From contig NZ_FOLP01000014.1 in assembly GCF_900112425.1 (NCBI RefSeq), positions 62,001 through 126,000 on the forward strand: a stretch of 64,000 nt of DNA, in the 5' to 3' direction. This document shows, one piece after another, positions 25,483-32,858 of the stretch. The stretch's first letter is position 1. Each line of letters opens with the position of its first letter. Position numbers and translations under genes: made by a program. The notes beneath the pieces were generated by a model. That model saw nothing but the letters and a program-made list of their open reading frames with translations, ran no database searches and was not told the origin of the DNA. This DNA comes from Variovorax sp. OK212 (GTDB lineage: Bacteria > Pseudomonadota > Gammaproteobacteria > Burkholderiales > Burkholderiaceae_C).

Positions 25483-25541
25483 GGATGGCCTCCAAGAGGT
25501 GCGGTTTGCTGAAACCACCGCTCCCGAGACCAATCGAAGGC

Positions 25542-25616
25542 GGCAGCTCGACGGGTTGGTCTACCGGGCACCTCTTGCGAGAACCGGCCGGGCTTGCGCC
25601 CGCCCGTCGAGCCGCC
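25542..25616 (-). ncRNA. C4-like antisense RNA / structured leader
   Basis: A three-way-junction fold is visible. The outer stem pairs 25542-25555 with 25603-25616 (13 pairs and one A-C mismatch). Two hairpins inside have GCAA loops: one at 25589-25602, the other at 25564-25587 closed by CCGG arms. Two segments match the downstream mRNA exactly. CAAGAGGTGC (RNA of 25568-25577) pairs with 25493-25502 beside the ribosome binding site. AGACCAA (RNA of 25556-25562) pairs with 25527-25533. A two-part complementarity of this kind is the hallmark of phage C4 antisense RNAs; assignment to that family is inference. Confidence 0.6.
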
Positions 25617-25884
25617 AAAACTGGAGGCACGAACGACGAAGCCGCAGACCCTGCGGGGAACTGCGGCTTGCGTCGCAGAGATGCTTCAGGAGACCAATCC
25701 CGGTCGCGCTTTTGGCGTGACGGGCGCAGTATATCGAGGGGGCGTGCGCATGGCGCCCTGCTCAAGCAAGCAGCCTAAACACTGGAATCTTCTGAAGAGG
25801 CGCCTTGAGCCCAATCGCGGCAGCACCATCGCTGGCACCGGCGACTCTGATTCCTGCTGCACAGAGAGCAAGTCTCCTGCGGCG
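25617..25884. other. Leader region upstream of the C4-like RNA, no gene seen
   Basis: No convincing coding sequence. It holds a hairpin with a 9-bp stem (25639-25647 with 25661-25669), a second copy of GAGACCAATC (25690-25699; the first is at 25526-25535), and on the minus strand a possible -10 box TATACT at 25728-25733 that could start the C4-like transcript. Confidence 0.45.
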
Positions 25885-26178
25885 TCAATCCTGAGACTTG
25901 GTCCCAGCCTTGCCTGTGTAGGGGTTGACATTGCCCTTGGTGGACCAGTTGTCCGCCTTCGTGCTGTTCGGGTTGGTCGCATGGCTCGGAGCGACATAAG
26001 TTCCATTGCTCTTGGTGTAGCCGCTGGTCGAATGGCTACCACTTGAGCTTGACCCAGTGCTGGAGCCATAGCTTGATGAATGCGAGCCATGGCCACTCGA
26101 ACTGTGCCCACCGCCGCCCCTGGCAAAAGCGGAAGAGCCCAACGCCAGGATTGCTGCGCAAACAATGATCGATTTCAT
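25885..26178 (-). CDS. Small secreted Ser/Gly-rich protein
   Basis: The 97-residue protein has a signal peptide (MKSIIVCAAILALGSSAFA). A Gly/Ser/His-rich low-complexity stretch of about 35 residues follows, then a better conserved C-terminal module with YVAPSHATNPNSTKADNW and NVNPYTGKAGT. Similar small exported proteins with this module occur widely in proteobacteria, but no function is known to me. It follows the 41-residue gene at 26194 after 15 bp and is probably cotranscribed. Confidence 0.75.
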   Translation of the reverse strand: MKSIIVCAAILALGSSAFARGGGGHSSSGHGSHSSSYGSSTGSSSSGSHSTSGYTKSNGTYVAPSHATNPNSTKADNWSTKGNVNPYTGKAGTKSQD

Positions 26179-26193
26179 TTCATGCCTTCCGCA

Positions 26194-26319
26194 TCAGTGG
26201 CAATGGGAACCGCCGTTCTTGTGATCTCGATGGCAGCCATTCTTGTCCGTGCCCCCTGAATGGGCCAGCACGCCGCAGCTCATGCAAAGGGCTGCAATCA
26301 AAACCGCCATCTTCTTCAT
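26194..26319 (-). CDS. Small secreted YHYH-like peptide (41 residues)
   Basis: This short frame encodes MKKMAVLIAALCMSCGVLA as a signal peptide and a mature part with HSGGTDKNGCH and a closing NGGSHCH. That His/Cys pattern is the signature of the small YHYH-type secreted proteins. A GAGGAG ribosome binding site lies seven bases before the ATG. The mature part could bind metal through its His and Cys residues; this is inference. It precedes the Ser/Gly-rich gene in the same direction. Confidence 0.7.
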   Translation of the reverse strand: MKKMAVLIAALCMSCGVLAHSGGTDKNGCHRDHKNGGSHCH

Positions 26320-26687
26320 GTTGTCTCCTCAGCTTTTAAGAGTGCTGAAGTGTGGTGCCCGGTGCGATTGGCGCCACGAGGGTTTGCGAGACCCCATATT
26401 CATGGGAGCAAGGGATCAAAGATCTTTGACGCGGCTTGTCGAGATAGCAGATCCGCCGTTATGTGGGTCAGCTGCGGGCGCATCTTTTTTGCACGTGCCA
26501 ACAGCCCGTTGTCTTGCGCAGTTGCGCGCGGCTGTCCCCTTGGAGCGTACCCAGCGAAGGCCACCCCGAGTTTCTCAGCACAATCGAGAACATCCAGTGA
26601 TTGCCATGGCGCGCATATGCCACCATCACAACGGGCCAGATCCGACGTCAGCCGGCTGGACTGCTTAATGACATATATGGGAGTGAA
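26320..26687. other. 368-bp region with no supported gene
   Basis: GC content is visibly lower than in the flanks. Overlapping frames of 99 to 177 codons exist on both strands but have no recognisable motif, no signal and no good ribosome binding site. It probably contains the promoters of the 41-residue gene (minus) and of the gene at 26688 (plus). Confidence 0.4.
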
Positions 26688-27080
26688 ATGCAGCTTCACG
26701 CAACCGTCAGTGCTTCACCGCGGCACAGCGACTACGATGGAGCGGCCTACATTTATTGCCATGACCCGCTGCAGGACTACTGCTTTTCCCTGATTCGCAA
26801 GACCGATTCAAGCGGAATTGAGGTGATGGTCGTTGACCAAATCGTTCGTCGAGTCGACCACCTCGACGTAGATCTCGGCATATCGGGCTTCACAGCAACG
26901 CTGAGTCAAGACGACGCGGCGTCACTTGATGGGTACATCGAATACCGTATTGAGTTTCTGCCGGGGGACTGGGAATGGCAGACGATCAGGAACTCACTTG
27001 CGGTCATTTTTCGAGAAAAGACGGGGTTGGTGATAGTCGACCAAGCCCAGTCTCGAATGTCTGCTTCCGCGCGCTACTGA
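26688..27080 (+). CDS. Hypothetical protein, possible Imm10-like immunity protein
   Basis: The 130-residue protein is acidic and rich in beta strands. The ATG at 26688 follows GGGAG. The pattern SGIEVMVVDQIVRRVDHLDVDLGISGFTATLSQDDAASLDGYIEYRIEF resembles the Imm10 immunity family (a short polar strand, a regular L-x-L-x-L strand, then LxGxxEYxIxF). No toxin gene is next to it, so it would be an orphan. Codon use is less GC-biased than in the neighbours, which fits horizontal transfer. Family assignment is tentative. Confidence 0.45.
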   Translation: MQLHATVSASPRHSDYDGAAYIYCHDPLQDYCFSLIRKTDSSGIEVMVVDQIVRRVDHLDVDLGISGFTATLSQDDAASLDGYIEYRIEFLPGDWEWQTIRNSLAVIFREKTGLVIVDQAQSRMSASARY

Positions 27081-27377
27081 CGACAGCTTTGGGCGGTCCT
27101 GCCTTTCCAATCAGTGACTGCTTTCGAGAAGACTAAACCCGCCTCTGACGTGCGCAGCGCCGTCATTCAGTAGGGCCCACGGATCGCGACAGCCCGGCTT
27201 TCCCGACTGCACAAGACACCGCGAGCCTTCTTCCACTGAGCTTCAAGCTACGCTGAAAAACCGGTGAAGCATATGGGCCCGACTTCTGGAAAATATGCCG
27301 CCGAGCGTGCACCCTGCTGATGCACAACCATTGGCGAACCACTGCGAGCTCGCATTGCTCGTTCCCAGAGCGGAAAC
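27081..27377. other. Intergenic region before tRNA-Arg terminator
   Basis: About 300 bp without a supported gene. Base composition is mixed and no integrase, repeat or direct copy of the tRNA 3' end could be found here. Confidence 0.4.
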
Positions 27378-27411
27378 AAAAAAATCCGGAAGAGTTTTCA
27401 CTCTTCCGGAT
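27378..27411 (-). terminator. Rho-independent terminator of tRNA-Arg
   Basis: A perfect 12-bp stem (27384-27395 with 27400-27411) encloses a four-base loop. On the minus strand it is followed by a run of T (six A at 27378-27383 on the plus strand). It begins eight bases after the CCA end of the tRNA. Confidence 0.9.
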
Positions 27412-27418
27412 TCATATT

Positions 27419-27493
27419 TGGTCCCGCCGCCAGGAATCGAACCTGGATCTCAGCCTTCGGAGGGCCGAATTCTATCCGTTGAAATACAGCGAG
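27419..27493 (-). tRNA. tRNA-Arg (anticodon CCG)
   Basis: A 75-base cloverleaf is complete. The acceptor arm is CTCGCTG with CGGCGGG (seven pairs, two of them G-U), U8-A9, and the D-loop is AACGGATA. The anticodon stem CGGCC/GGCTG carries loop CTCCGAA, so the anticodon is CCG and it reads CGG. The T arm is CCAGG/CCTGG with loop TTCGATT. Discriminator A and a genomically encoded CCA follow. The two wobble pairs in the acceptor stem are slightly unusual. A strong terminator follows directly. Confidence 0.85.
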
Positions 27494-27536
27494 GATGGGG
27501 GTTCCGGCATGCGCCGGAGCCCGTGATTATGGCCTA

Positions 27537-28205
27537 TCAGGCGGCCAGTGTTTCGGGTTCGTTCGCAACAGGGGCGCCGGGCAGCGGCCGGGCGAAGCCG
27601 AGCCCCGCCAGATAGACCCTGAACGTGCGCCGCCCCGTGGGCACCAGCTCGAAGGCCTCGGGGTCGAGCAGCCAGTTCTGGATGAGCCCGCTGATGAGCG
27701 CGTGCAGCCCCTGCGCCGCCACGTAGCCGGGCACCGGCAGCTTGATGCGGTCGCGCCGCGCGGCCAGCCGCAGGGCTTTCTCGAAATCGACCACGCAGGC
27801 GTTGCGCGCGTCGAGGTGGCGCTGCTGCACCGAGGCCATGTCGTGCGTGTACTCGACCTTGTGGGTGGCCACGTCGAACACGCGGCGCACCTGCGGGTCG
27901 GTGGTCATGAGGGTGAGCGCGTGGACCATGCCCTCTTCGATCTCGACCAGCGGGTCGTCGCTGCCGATGGCAATGGCGGCCTTGGGGCCGGCTTCCAGCG
28001 GGAGGATGACGCGCTCCATCATCGCGTTGAAGAGATCGGCCTTGTCCTTGAAATGCCAATAGATGGCGCCCCGCGTCGCGCCGGCCTGCTGCGCGATCTG
28101 CTGCAGCGTGGTCTGCGAGACGCCTTGCGCCTGAAACAGCAGCTCCGCGGCATCGAGCAAGCGATTCCGCGTAGCCAGTGCTTCTTCCTTCGTACGACGT
28201 GCCAC
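27537..28205 (-). CDS. acrR: TetR-family efflux repressor, AcrR-like
   Basis: The 222-residue protein begins ARRTKEEALATRNRLLDAAELLF and contains the TetR helix-turn-helix (TTLQQIAQQAGATRGAIYWHFKDKADLFNAMMERV). The C-terminal ligand domain resembles AcrR/TtgR/MexZ-type repressors. The GTG at 28205 was preferred to the TTG one codon earlier because it follows GGAGAC at proper spacing and matches the family N-terminus. It diverges from the RND pump operon, and an AcrR-type palindrome lies between them. Confidence 0.92.
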   Translation of the reverse strand: MARRTKEEALATRNRLLDAAELLFQAQGVSQTTLQQIAQQAGATRGAIYWHFKDKADLFNAMMERVILPLEAGPKAAIAIGSDDPLVEIEEGMVHALTLMTTDPQVRRVFDVATHKVEYTHDMASVQQRHLDARNACVVDFEKALRLAARRDRIKLPVPGYVAAQGLHALISGLIQNWLLDPEAFELVPTGRRTFRVYLAGLGFARPLPGAPVANEPETLAA

Positions 28206-28271
28206 CAAGTCTCCTGATTTGTAAAGGCAACGCCCTTTACGTATCGTGGGGCCATTGCGTGGCTGTCACTA

Positions 28272-28291
28272 TACATCCATGAATGTATGTA
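28272..28291. promoter_or_regulatory. AcrR-type operator
   Basis: The 20-bp sequence TACATCCATGAATGTATGTA pairs at eight of ten symmetric positions. It is close to the known AcrR box of E. coli (TACAT...ATGTATGTA). It lies between acrR and acrA, where repressor binding would block both divergent promoters. Confidence 0.7.
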
Positions 28292-28386
28292 AACTACCCG
28301 GCTTCCCCGATGGCCCGCCTGGCTGTACAGGTTTCCGGTTCGCTCCGAGAACGCGCCATCTCCCGTCTTCGCTTCAAAGGAATCGC

Positions 28387-29676
28387 ATGCCTCTCCTGCA
28401 TGTCTCGCGTCAATCGTCCTTTTCGCCGCGTCTCGCGACCGTGGCTGCCGTCGTGCTCCTGGTCCTTGCGGGCTGCGGCAAGAGCGATGCGCCCGCCGCC
28501 GGCGGTGCCCCCGGCGGCGCCCGCCCCGCCCCCGAAGTCGGCGTGGTCGTGGCTGCGCCGACCGACGTCGGCCTGGTCACCGAACTGCCCGGGCGCCTCG
28601 AGGCCTCCCGCGTTGCCCAGGTCCGCGCCCGCGCGGCCGGCATCCTGCTGAAACGCGAATTCCGCGAAGGCAGCGACGTGAAGGCCGGCCAGTTGCTGTT
28701 CCGCATCGACCCCGCCCCGCTGGTGGCCGCTTCGCAGAACGCCCAGGCCACGCTGGCCCGCGCCGAAGCCAACGCCGTGCAGGCCAAGGCCCTGGCCGAC
28801 CGCTACAAGCCGCTGGTCGAGGCCAACGCGGTGAGCAAGCAGGAATACGCCACGGCCGTGGCTTCGCAGAAGACGGCCGAGGCCGACGTGGCCGCCGGCC
28901 GCGCCGCGGTGCAGACCGCCCGAATCAACCTCGGCTATGCCGACGTGACCTCGCCCATCGCGGGCCGCATCGGCCGCGCGCTGGTGACCGAAGGCGCGCT
29001 GGTGGGCCAGGGCGACGCCACCGAGCTGGCCGTGGTGCAGCAGATCAACCCGGTGTACGTGAACTTCACGCAGTCGGCCACCGAAGTGCTGAAGCTGCGC
29101 CGCGCCGTGGCCGACGGCCAGTACAAGCGCGCCGGCGGCGGTGAAGCCGCCAGCATCCGCGTGGTGCTGGAAGACGGCTCCGACTACCCGCTGGAAGGCA
29201 AGCTGCTGTTCTCCGACCTCACGGTCGACTCGACCACGGGCCAGATCACGCTGCGCGCCGAAGTGCCCAACCCCAAGGGCGAGCTGCTGCCGGGCCTGTA
29301 TGTGCGCGTGAAGCTGGAGCAGGCCCAGGCCACCAACGCGATCACGCTGCCACAGCAGGCCGTGACCCGCACGCAGCAGGGCGACACGGTTTCGGTGGTG
29401 AGCGCCGACGGCAAGATCAGCCAGCGCACGGTGAAGATCAGCGCCGCCAAGGACAACCAGTGGGTGGTGCTCGACGGCCTGAAGGCCGGCGAACAGGTGA
29501 TGGTCGACGGCTTCCAGAAGCTGCAGATGATGCCGCCCGGCACGCCCGTGAAGGCGGTGCCCTGGAAGAAGACGGACCCCAACGCCGCTGCCGCGCCCGC
29601 AGCAGCCGCCTCGGCTCCAGCAGCAGCGGCCCCTGCGGCCGGTGGCCAGGCTTCGGCCCCGGCCGAGAAGAAGTAA
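28387..29676 (+). CDS. acrA: RND efflux periplasmic adaptor, AcrA/MexA family
   Basis: The 429-residue lipoprotein has a signal ending LLVLAGC with lipidated Cys at residue 30. The adaptor layout is visible: lipoyl halves (VAQVRARAAGILLKREFREGSDVKAGQLLFRIDP, and INLGYADVTSPIAGRIGRALVTEGALVG), a helical hairpin between them, then beta-barrel and membrane-proximal domains. The C-terminus is Ala/Pro-rich. It bridges the AcrB-type pump and the outer membrane channel. The start at 28387 fits the signal peptide. acrB follows after 17 bp. Confidence 0.94.
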   Translation: MPLLHVSRQSSFSPRLATVAAVVLLVLAGCGKSDAPAAGGAPGGARPAPEVGVVVAAPTDVGLVTELPGRLEASRVAQVRARAAGILLKREFREGSDVKAGQLLFRIDPAPLVAASQNAQATLARAEANAVQAKALADRYKPLVEANAVSKQEYATAVASQKTAEADVAAGRAAVQTARINLGYADVTSPIAGRIGRALVTEGALVGQGDATELAVVQQINPVYVNFTQSATEVLKLRRAVADGQYKRAGGGEAASIRVVLEDGSDYPLEGKLLFSDLTVDSTTGQITLRAEVPNPKGELLPGLYVRVKLEQAQATNAITLPQQAVTRTQQGDTVSVVSADGKISQRTVKISAAKDNQWVVLDGLKAGEQVMVDGFQKLQMMPPGTPVKAVPWKKTDPNAAAAPAAAASAPAAAAPAAGGQASAPAEKK

Positions 29677-29693
29677 GTTAGGAGCGCGCCCGC

Positions 29694-32600
29694 ATGGCCA
29701 AATTCTTTATCGACCGCCCGATCTTTGCCTGGGTGATCGCGCTGTTCATCCTGGTGATGGGCAGCGTTGCAATCACCCAGCTGCCGATCTCGCAGTACCC
29801 GCCGGTGGCTCCTCCAGCCATCGTGATCAACGCCGCCTACCCCGGCGCGTCGGCCCAGACGCTCGAGGACAGCGTGCTGTCCGTGATCGAACGTGAAATG
29901 AACGGCTCGCCAGGGCTGATCTACATGGAATCGGTGGCGCAAGCCGACGGCACCGGCACCATCACGATCAGCTTCGAGCAGGGCACCGACCCCGACCTCG
30001 CCCAGGTGGACGTGCAGAACCGGCTGTCGCGCGCAACCCCGCGCCTGCCGGCCACGGTGACGCAGCAGGGCGTGCGCGTGGACAAGTCGCGCAACAACTT
30101 CCTGCTGTTCACGATCCTCTCGTCCGACAACCCGGCCTACGACCCGGTGGCACTGGGCGACTACGCCTCGCGCAACATCGTTCCCGAACTGCAGCGCATT
30201 CCCGGCGTGGGCCAGGCGCAGCTGTTCGGCACCGAGAACGCGATGCGCATCTGGATCGATCCGACCAAGCTGCAGGGCTTCAACCTGTCGGCCGCCGACG
30301 TGAACAACGCCATCAAGGCGCAGAACGCGCAAGTGGCCTCCGGCACCATCGGCGACCTGCCGAACGTGCCCGGCCAGGCGATTGCCGCCACCGTGGTGGT
30401 GAACGGCCAGCTCGCCAACGTCGACCAGTTCAAGGAAATCGTGCTGCGCGCCAACACCGACGGCTCGACCGTGCGGCTGAAGGACGTGGCCCGCGTGGAA
30501 CTGGGCGGCCAGGCCTATGCCACCTCGGCGCGCCTGAACGGCCAGCCGGCCGTGGGCGTGGGCGTGCAGCAGACGCCTTCGGGCAACGCGCTGCAGACCG
30601 CCAAGGCGGTGCGCGCCAAGATGGACGAGCTCTCCAAGTACTTCCCGCAGGGCGTGAAGTGGGCGATTCCGTACGACAGCTCGCGCTTCGTGAGCATCTC
30701 GATCACCGAAGTGGTCAAGACGCTGCTGGAAGCCGTGGCGCTGGTGTTCGTGGTGATGTTCATCTTCCTGCAGAACTGGCGCTACACGATCATCCCGACC
30801 ATCGTGGTGCCGGTGGCGCTGCTGGGCACCTTCGCCACGCTGCTGGCGCTGGGCTTCTCGATCAACGTGCTGACCATGTTCGGCATGGTGCTGGTGATCG
30901 GTATCGTGGTGGACGACGCCATCGTGGTGGTGGAGAACGTCGAGCGCATCATGAGCGAAGAGGGGCTGTCGCCGCTCGAAGCCACGCGCAAGGCCATGAA
31001 GCAGATCTCGGGCGCCATCATCGGCGTGACCGTGGTGCTGATCTCGGTGTTCGTGCCGCTGGCGTTCTTCGCCGGCTCGACCGGCAACATCTACCGCCAG
31101 TTCTCGGCGGTGATGGTCGCGTCGATCGCGTTCTCGGCCTTCATGGCCCTGTCGCTCACGCCCGCGCTGTGCGCCACGCTGCTCAAGCCGGTGGAAGCCG
31201 GCCACCATCACGAGAAGCGCGGCTTCTTCGGCTGGTTCAACCGGGTGTTCACGCGCACGGCCAAGGGCTATGAAAGCGTGGTCTCGCGCCTGCTGCGCCG
31301 CGCGGCGCGCTACCTGATCATTTACGCGGCGATCATCGGCGCGGTGGTGGTGGCCTACATGCGCCTGCCGAGCTCGTTCCTGCCGCAGGAAGACCAGGGC
31401 AACATCATCGTGAACGTGCAGCTGCCGCCTGGCGCCACGCAGGAGCGTGCGCTGTCGGTCATGCAGCAGGTCGAAGGCTTCATCCTGAAGCAGCCCGAAG
31501 TGCAGAGCATGGTGGGCGTGATGGGCTTCAGCTTCTCGGGCCAGGGCCAGAACGCCGGCCTTGCCTTCGTGACGCTGAAGGACTGGGACGAACGCAAGGA
31601 CCCGGCCCACTCCGCCAGCGCGCTGGCCGGCCGTGCCTTCGGTGCGCTGTCGGGCATCCGCGACGCCTTCATCTACCCGCTGAGCCCGCCGCCCATTCCT
31701 GAGCTGGGCAACGCGACCGGCTTCAGCTTCCGCCTGCAGGACCGCGCCGGCGCGGGCCACGAGGCATTGGTGAACGCACGCAACCAGCTGCTGGGCATGG
31801 CCGGGCAGAGCAAGATCCTGGCGCAGGTTCGCCCTGACGGCCTGGAAGACGCGCCGCAGCTGCAGATCGACATCGACCGCGACAAGGCCAACGCACTGGG
31901 CGTGACCTTCGACGCGATCAACTCGACGCTGTCGACCTCGCTGGGCTCCAGCTACGTGAACGACTTCCCGAACCGCGGCCGCCTGCAGCGCGTGGTGGTG
32001 CAGGCCGATGCGCCGGCCCGCATGCAGCCCGACGACCTGCTGAAGCTGAACGCCAGCAACAGCCAGGGCCTGCCGGTGCCGCTCGCGGCGTTCGCGACCA
32101 CCAAGTGGGTCAAGGGCGCCACGCAGACGGTGCGCTACAACGGCTACCCGGCGATCCGCATCAGCGGCGACGCGGCACCCGGCTTCAGCACGGGCGCCGC
32201 GATGGCCGAGATGGAAAAGCTCGCGGCGCAACTGCCCGCAGGCTTCGGCTTCGAATGGACCGGCCAGTCGCGTGAAGAAAAGCTCGCGGGCTCGCAGTCG
32301 ATCATTCTTTACGGCTTCGCGATCCTGGCGGTGTTCCTATGCCTGGCCGCGCTGTACGAGAGCTGGACGATTCCGCTGGCGGTGATCCTGGTGGTGCCCC
32401 TGGGCGTGATCGGGGTGCTGCTGGCGACCATGCTGCGCTCGTATTCGAACGACGTGTACTTCCAGGTGGGCCTGATCACCATCATCGGCCTGTCCGCGAA
32501 GAACGCGATTCTGATCATCGAGTTCGCGAAGGACCTGCAGGCGCAGGGCAAGGGGGTCGTGGAAGCGGCGCTCACCGCGGCCCACCTGCGGTTCCGCCCG

Positions 32601-32858
32601 ATCATCATGACGTCGCTGGCCTTCGGGCTGGGCGTGCTGCCGCTGTTCCTCGCCTCGGGCGCGGGCTCGGCCAGCCAGCGTGCCATCGGCACCGGCGTGA
32701 TCGGCGGGATGATCACCGGCACCGCCCTGGCCGTGTTCTTCGTACCTATCTTCTTCGTGGTGGTGCGCACGCTGTTCAAGGGCAGCGCACGACAACGCGA
32801 GGCCGACAAGCGGCATGCCGCCGCCGCCGGCATCGAGGAGGAACCCAAGCATGACTAA
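29694..32858 (+). CDS. acrB: RND multidrug efflux pump, AcrB/MexB family
   Basis: The 1054-residue inner membrane proton antiporter begins with the family signature MAKFFIDRPIFAWVIALFI. Two large periplasmic loops alternate with 12 membrane helices. Helix 4 carries GIVVDDAIVVVENVER, the proton-relay Asp pair. Length is that of HAE1-type pumps. It takes hydrophobic drugs from the periplasm and inner membrane and passes them through the AcrA and outer membrane partners encoded on either side. The substrate range is not readable from sequence. Confidence 0.96.
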   Translation: MAKFFIDRPIFAWVIALFILVMGSVAITQLPISQYPPVAPPAIVINAAYPGASAQTLEDSVLSVIEREMNGSPGLIYMESVAQADGTGTITISFEQGTDPDLAQVDVQNRLSRATPRLPATVTQQGVRVDKSRNNFLLFTILSSDNPAYDPVALGDYASRNIVPELQRIPGVGQAQLFGTENAMRIWIDPTKLQGFNLSAADVNNAIKAQNAQVASGTIGDLPNVPGQAIAATVVVNGQLANVDQFKEIVLRANTDGSTVRLKDVARVELGGQAYATSARLNGQPAVGVGVQQTPSGNALQTAKAVRAKMDELSKYFPQGVKWAIPYDSSRFVSISITEVVKTLLEAVALVFVVMFIFLQNWRYTIIPTIVVPVALLGTFATLLALGFSINVLTMFGMVLVIGIVVDDAIVVVENVERIMSEEGLSPLEATRKAMKQISGAIIGVTVVLISVFVPLAFFAGSTGNIYRQFSAVMVASIAFSAFMALSLTPALCATLLKPVEAGHHHEKRGFFGWFNRVFTRTAKGYESVVSRLLRRAARYLIIYAAIIGAVVVAYMRLPSSFLPQEDQGNIIVNVQLPPGATQERALSVMQQVEGFILKQPEVQSMVGVMGFSFSGQGQNAGLAFVTLKDWDERKDPAHSASALAGRAFGALSGIRDAFIYPLSPPPIPELGNATGFSFRLQDRAGAGHEALVNARNQLLGMAGQSKILAQVRPDGLEDAPQLQIDIDRDKANALGVTFDAINSTLSTSLGSSYVNDFPNRGRLQRVVVQADAPARMQPDDLLKLNASNSQGLPVPLAAFATTKWVKGATQTVRYNGYPAIRISGDAAPGFSTGAAMAEMEKLAAQLPAGFGFEWTGQSREEKLAGSQSIILYGFAILAVFLCLAALYESWTIPLAVILVVPLGVIGVLLATMLRSYSNDVYFQVGLITIIGLSAKNAILIIEFAKDLQAQGKGVVEAALTAAHLRFRPIIMTSLAFGLGVLPLFLASGAGSASQRAIGTGVIGGMITGTALAVFFVPIFFVVVRTLFKGSARQREADKRHAAAAGIEEEPKHD

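Noticed and set aside
26400..26699. 99-codon minus-strand frame and overlapping plus-strand frames in the low-GC patch
   Set aside because: No motif, no good ribosome binding site, and overlap with the better supported gene at 26688.
29184..32231. 1015-codon open frame on the minus strand opposite acrB
   Set aside because: No recognisable domain and composition typical of antisense shadow; acrB is complete on the plus strand.
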